Assembly (NCBI GenBank): GCA_910576865.1
Contig: CAJTKE010000010.1
Location: 22,579-86,578 of the forward strand
From: an uncultured Oscillibacter sp.
GTDB taxonomy: Bacteria; Bacillota; Clostridia; Oscillospirales; Oscillospiraceae
DNA length: 64,000 nt
Direction of reading: 5' to 3'
Both the position numbers and the translations under genes were made by a program. Below are positions 61,684 through 64,000 of this stretch, piece after piece. A model generated the notes under the pieces. The model did not search any database. It had not been told where the DNA came from and saw only the letters and a list, made by a program, of their open reading frames with translations. Within the stretch, counting starts at the first letter, position 1. Every line of letters begins with the position of its first letter.

Positions 61684-63240
61684 ATGAAAAAAGTTCGTGT
61701 CATCACCGCGGAGGAAGCGGCCCTGATGGTCAAGGACGGCGACACCGTCTCCACCGGCGGCTTCGTCAGCTGCGCCTGCCCCGAGGCCCTGACCAAGGCC
61801 CTGGAGCAGCGCTTCGTGGAGACCGGGCATCCCCGGGACCTGACCCTCTTCTTCGCCGCGGGCCAGGGCCACCGGGACGGCACCGGCGGCGACCACTTCG
61901 GCCACGAGGGCATGTGCAGGCGGGTCGTGGGCGGCCACTGGGACCGGGCGGCCAAGCTGGGCGAGCTGGCCCTGGCCAACAAGCTGGAGGCCTATAACCT
62001 GCCCCAGGGCGTCATCACCCACATGTACCGGGACATCGCGGCCCACAACATCGGGACCATCACCCACGTGGGCCTGTACACCTTCGTGGACCCCCGGAAC
62101 GGCGGCGGAAAGCTGAACGAGTGTACCAAGGAGGACCTGGTCAAGGTCGTGAACATCGAGGGGGAGGAGCGGCTGCTCTACAAGCCCATCCCCATCAACG
62201 TCTGCCTGGTCCGGGGCAGCTACGCCGACGAGTACGGCAACTGCACGGTACATAGGGAAATCGGCCCCCTGGACGTCACCGCCCAGTGCCAGGCCACCAA
62301 GAACTCCGGCGGCATCGTCATCGTCCAGGTGGAGAAGATCGTCCAGGGCGGCACCCTGGACCCGAGGCTTGTGAAAATCCCCGGCATCTACGTGGACGCC
62401 ATCGTGGTGGGCTCCCCCGAGGACAACAACCAGTGCCTGGGCATGCCCTATGACGGGGCCCTCAGCGGCGAGTTCCGCATCCCCGTGAACGACATCCCCC
62501 CCATCCCCCTGGACGCCAAGAAGATTCTGGCCCGCCGGGCCGCCATGGAGCTGCCCCAGGACGCCATCGTGAACCTGGGCACCGGCGCCCCGGAGAAAAT
62601 CGCCAACGTGGCGGCGGAGGAGGGCATCTCCGACAAGATGACCCTGACGGTGGAGGCGGGAAGCATCGCCGGCGTGCCCTACGGCGGCACCCAGTTCGGC
62701 GGCGCGGCCAACTCCATGGCCATCCTGGACCACAACGTCCAGTTCGACTTCTACCAGGGCGGCGGTCTGGACGTGGCCTTCCTGGGCCTCGCCGAGACGG
62801 CCCCCAACGGGGACCTGAACGTCTCCAAGTTCGGCACCCGCCTGGCGGGGGCGGGCGGCTTCATCGACATCACCCAGAACGCCAAAAAGGTGGTCTACTG
62901 CGGCACCTTCACCGCCAAGGGCCTGAAGACCGAGTGCCGGGACGGCAAGCTGGTCATCACCCAGGAGGGCGGAAAGAAAAAGTTCGTCAACCAGGTGGAG
63001 CACATCACCTTCTCCGGCGACTACGCCAACAAGGTGGGCCAGCCCGTGCTGTACGTCACCGAGCGGGCCGTCTTCGAGCTGCGGCCCGAGGGCGTGACCC
63101 TCATCGAGATCGCCCCGGGCATCGACCTCCAGACCCAGGTCCTGGACCAGATGGAGTTCATGCCCAAAATCGCCGAGGACCTGAAGCTCATGGACGAGCG
63201 GATTTTCCGCGACGAGCTGATGGGCTTGGCAAACGACTGA
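61684..63240 (+). CDS. Acyl-CoA:carboxylate CoA-transferase (propionate CoA-transferase type)
   Basis: This 518-residue enzyme has both halves of a class I CoA-transferase fused: N-terminal VITAEEAALMVKDGDTVSTG and TLFFAAGQGHRDGTGGDHFG, and C-terminal AIVNLGTGAPEKIANVAAEE, LTVEAGSIAGVPYGGTQFGG with the catalytic Glu in the VEAG/SGS loop. It moves CoA between acids such as acetate and 4-hydroxybutyrate, acetoacetate or propionate; exact acids are not fixed. Next to 4-hydroxybutyryl-CoA dehydratase, activation of 4-hydroxybutyrate is a sensible guess. AAGGAG precedes the ATG. Confidence 0.92.
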   Translation: MKKVRVITAEEAALMVKDGDTVSTGGFVSCACPEALTKALEQRFVETGHPRDLTLFFAAGQGHRDGTGGDHFGHEGMCRRVVGGHWDRAAKLGELALANKLEAYNLPQGVITHMYRDIAAHNIGTITHVGLYTFVDPRNGGGKLNECTKEDLVKVVNIEGEERLLYKPIPINVCLVRGSYADEYGNCTVHREIGPLDVTAQCQATKNSGGIVIVQVEKIVQGGTLDPRLVKIPGIYVDAIVVGSPEDNNQCLGMPYDGALSGEFRIPVNDIPPIPLDAKKILARRAAMELPQDAIVNLGTGAPEKIANVAAEEGISDKMTLTVEAGSIAGVPYGGTQFGGAANSMAILDHNVQFDFYQGGGLDVAFLGLAETAPNGDLNVSKFGTRLAGAGGFIDITQNAKKVVYCGTFTAKGLKTECRDGKLVITQEGGKKKFVNQVEHITFSGDYANKVGQPVLYVTERAVFELRPEGVTLIEIAPGIDLQTQVLDQMEFMPKIAEDLKLMDERIFRDELMGLAND

Positions 63241-63253
63241 GTCCCCGGCGTCC

Positions 63254-63333
63254 TTGCAGGGGCGGGCCTCTGTGCCCGCCCGGTCATGCCGGCCTTGCGG
63301 AAGAGCGGGCCGGGAGAGAGCCCGGCCCCTACA
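63254..63333. repeat. REPIN/MITE-like repeat inside the butyrate operon, copy B (80 bp)
   Basis: It begins TTGCAGGGGCGGGCCTCTGT and ends GAGAGAGCCCGGCCCCTACA. It fills the gap between the CoA-transferase and dehydratase genes and closely matches copy A. Confidence 0.8.
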
Positions 63334-63379
63334 GGGCATCCATTCACAAACCCCCACTAAAATCAGGAGGAAGAAAAAA

Positions 63380-64000
63380 ATGGCCTTAATGACCCCCCAA
63401 GAGTACATCGAGAGCCTGCGGAAGCTGAAGACCCGGGTGTACATGTTCGGCGAGGAGATCAAGAACTGGGTGGACCACCCCATGATCCGCCCCTCCATCA
63501 ACTGCGTCGCCATGACCTACGCCCTGGCCCAGGACCCCCAGTACGCCGACCTCATGACCGTGAAGTCCAGCCTGACGGGCCGGACCGTCAACCGCTTCAC
63601 CCACCTGCACCAGTCCACCGAGGACCTGATCAACAAGGTCAAGATGCAGCGCCTGCTGGGCCAGAAGACCGCCAGCTGCTTCCAGCGCTGCGTGGGCATG
63701 GACGCCTTCAACGCCGTCTTCTCCTCCACCTTCGAGATCGACGAGAAATACGGCACCCACTACCACGAGAACTTCAAGAACTTCCTGACCATGGTCCAGG
63801 ACAACTACCTGACCGTGGACGGGGCCATGACGGACCCCAAGGGCGACCGCTCCAAGGCTCCCAGCGCTCAGGCGGACCCGGACATGTACGTCCACGTGGG
63901 GGAGCGCCGCCCGGACGGCATCGTGGTCTCGGGCGCGAAGTGCCACCAGACCGGCTCCATCAACTCCCACTGGCACATCTTCATGCCCACCATCTCCATG
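63380..64000 (+). CDS. abfD: 4-hydroxybutyryl-CoA dehydratase, N-terminal part (cut by window)
   Basis: The first 207 residues are visible; the family is about 490 residues, so the rest lies beyond base 64,000. The sequence follows AbfD of Clostridium aminobutyricum closely: EYIESLRKLKTRVYMFGE, NWVDHPMIRPSINCV, RLLGQKTASCFQRCVGMDAF, VDGAMTDPKGDR and HQTGSINSHWHIFMPTIS. C100 and C104 match two of the four 4Fe-4S ligands of AbfD. It dehydrates 4-hydroxybutyryl-CoA to crotonyl-CoA with FAD and an iron-sulfur cluster. AGGAGG precedes ATG 63380. Confidence 0.96.
   Translation, partial: MALMTPQEYIESLRKLKTRVYMFGEEIKNWVDHPMIRPSINCVAMTYALAQDPQYADLMTVKSSLTGRTVNRFTHLHQSTEDLINKVKMQRLLGQKTASCFQRCVGMDAFNAVFSSTFEIDEKYGTHYHENFKNFLTMVQDNYLTVDGAMTDPKGDRSKAPSAQADPDMYVHVGERRPDGIVVSGAKCHQTGSINSHWHIFMPTISM

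Overview
The window looks like chromosome of a high-GC anaerobic member of the Clostridia, most likely Oscillospiraceae (the Flavonifractor/Intestinimonas/Lawsonibacter neighbourhood). Evidence is the GC-rich codon use, Shine-Dalgarno starts (AGGAGG), T-box and yybP-ykoY leaders, a Firmicutes rpmH-rnpA-yidD-yidC-khpB cluster, an ATP-type 6-phosphofructokinase, and a butyrate-type 4-hydroxybutyryl-CoA dehydratase operon. Genus assignment is inference.

Bases 1 to about 6,850 are a lower-GC accessory stretch. It holds a truncated gene of possible restriction type, a SLOG/DUF1273 gene fragment, a secreted CAP protein, a Nudix hydrolase, a deformylase-HEAT-DUF6933-YaaA operon, an AT-rich nucleotidyltransferase gene with its own promoter and palindromic operator, and a tocopherol-cyclase-like protein. 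It ends at a 3' tRNA remnant (6853-6895) followed by a terminator, which looks like an integration scar.

From 7 kb onwards the DNA is compact and GC-rich. 7-18 kb: a Fic protein; a NifU-like/GGGtGRT pair; a phosphatase-acetyltransferase fusion; a CaCA antiporter behind a manganese-type riboswitch; and DUF1538, PII-like, RelE-like toxin and antitoxin genes. 18-22 kb: an FHA-SEDS glycosyltransferase with its penicillin-binding partner. 22-25 kb: metNIQ behind a methionine T-box, then a DUF368 (PopT-type) lipid transporter. 25-32 kb: an amidohydrolase, an EVE-domain protein, tRNA-Ser(CGA) among structured repeats, an RNA methyltransferase, and NfeD-SPFH. 32-41 kb: leuS behind a leucine T-box with DUF2500 in between, PutP, TetR, DapF and a dicarboxylate symporter. 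41-50 kb: lipoproteins, an aldo-keto reductase, PfkA, a ModE-like HTH with a cysteine-rich protein, and PcrA. 50-57 kb: the rpmH to khpB cluster, RqcH, MrnC and RsmA. 57-61 kb: a CAT-like protein and an ECF sigma/anti-sigma membrane operon. 60.7-64 kb: crotonase, CoA-transferase and 4-hydroxybutyryl-CoA dehydratase, cut by the window edge.

Two non-coding themes stand out. First, three loci (38.3, 50.3 and 53.7 kb) each encode a 27-31 residue hydrophobic peptide with a strong ribosome binding site, facing a consensus promoter on the opposite strand; they look like type I toxin-antitoxin cassettes, and the 53.7 kb one has the direct repeats expected of a par/Fst-type system. Second, intergenic gaps carry a family of 75-90 bp units with inverted GTAGGGGC...GCCCCTAC ends (REPIN/MITE-like), including two inside the butyrate operon.
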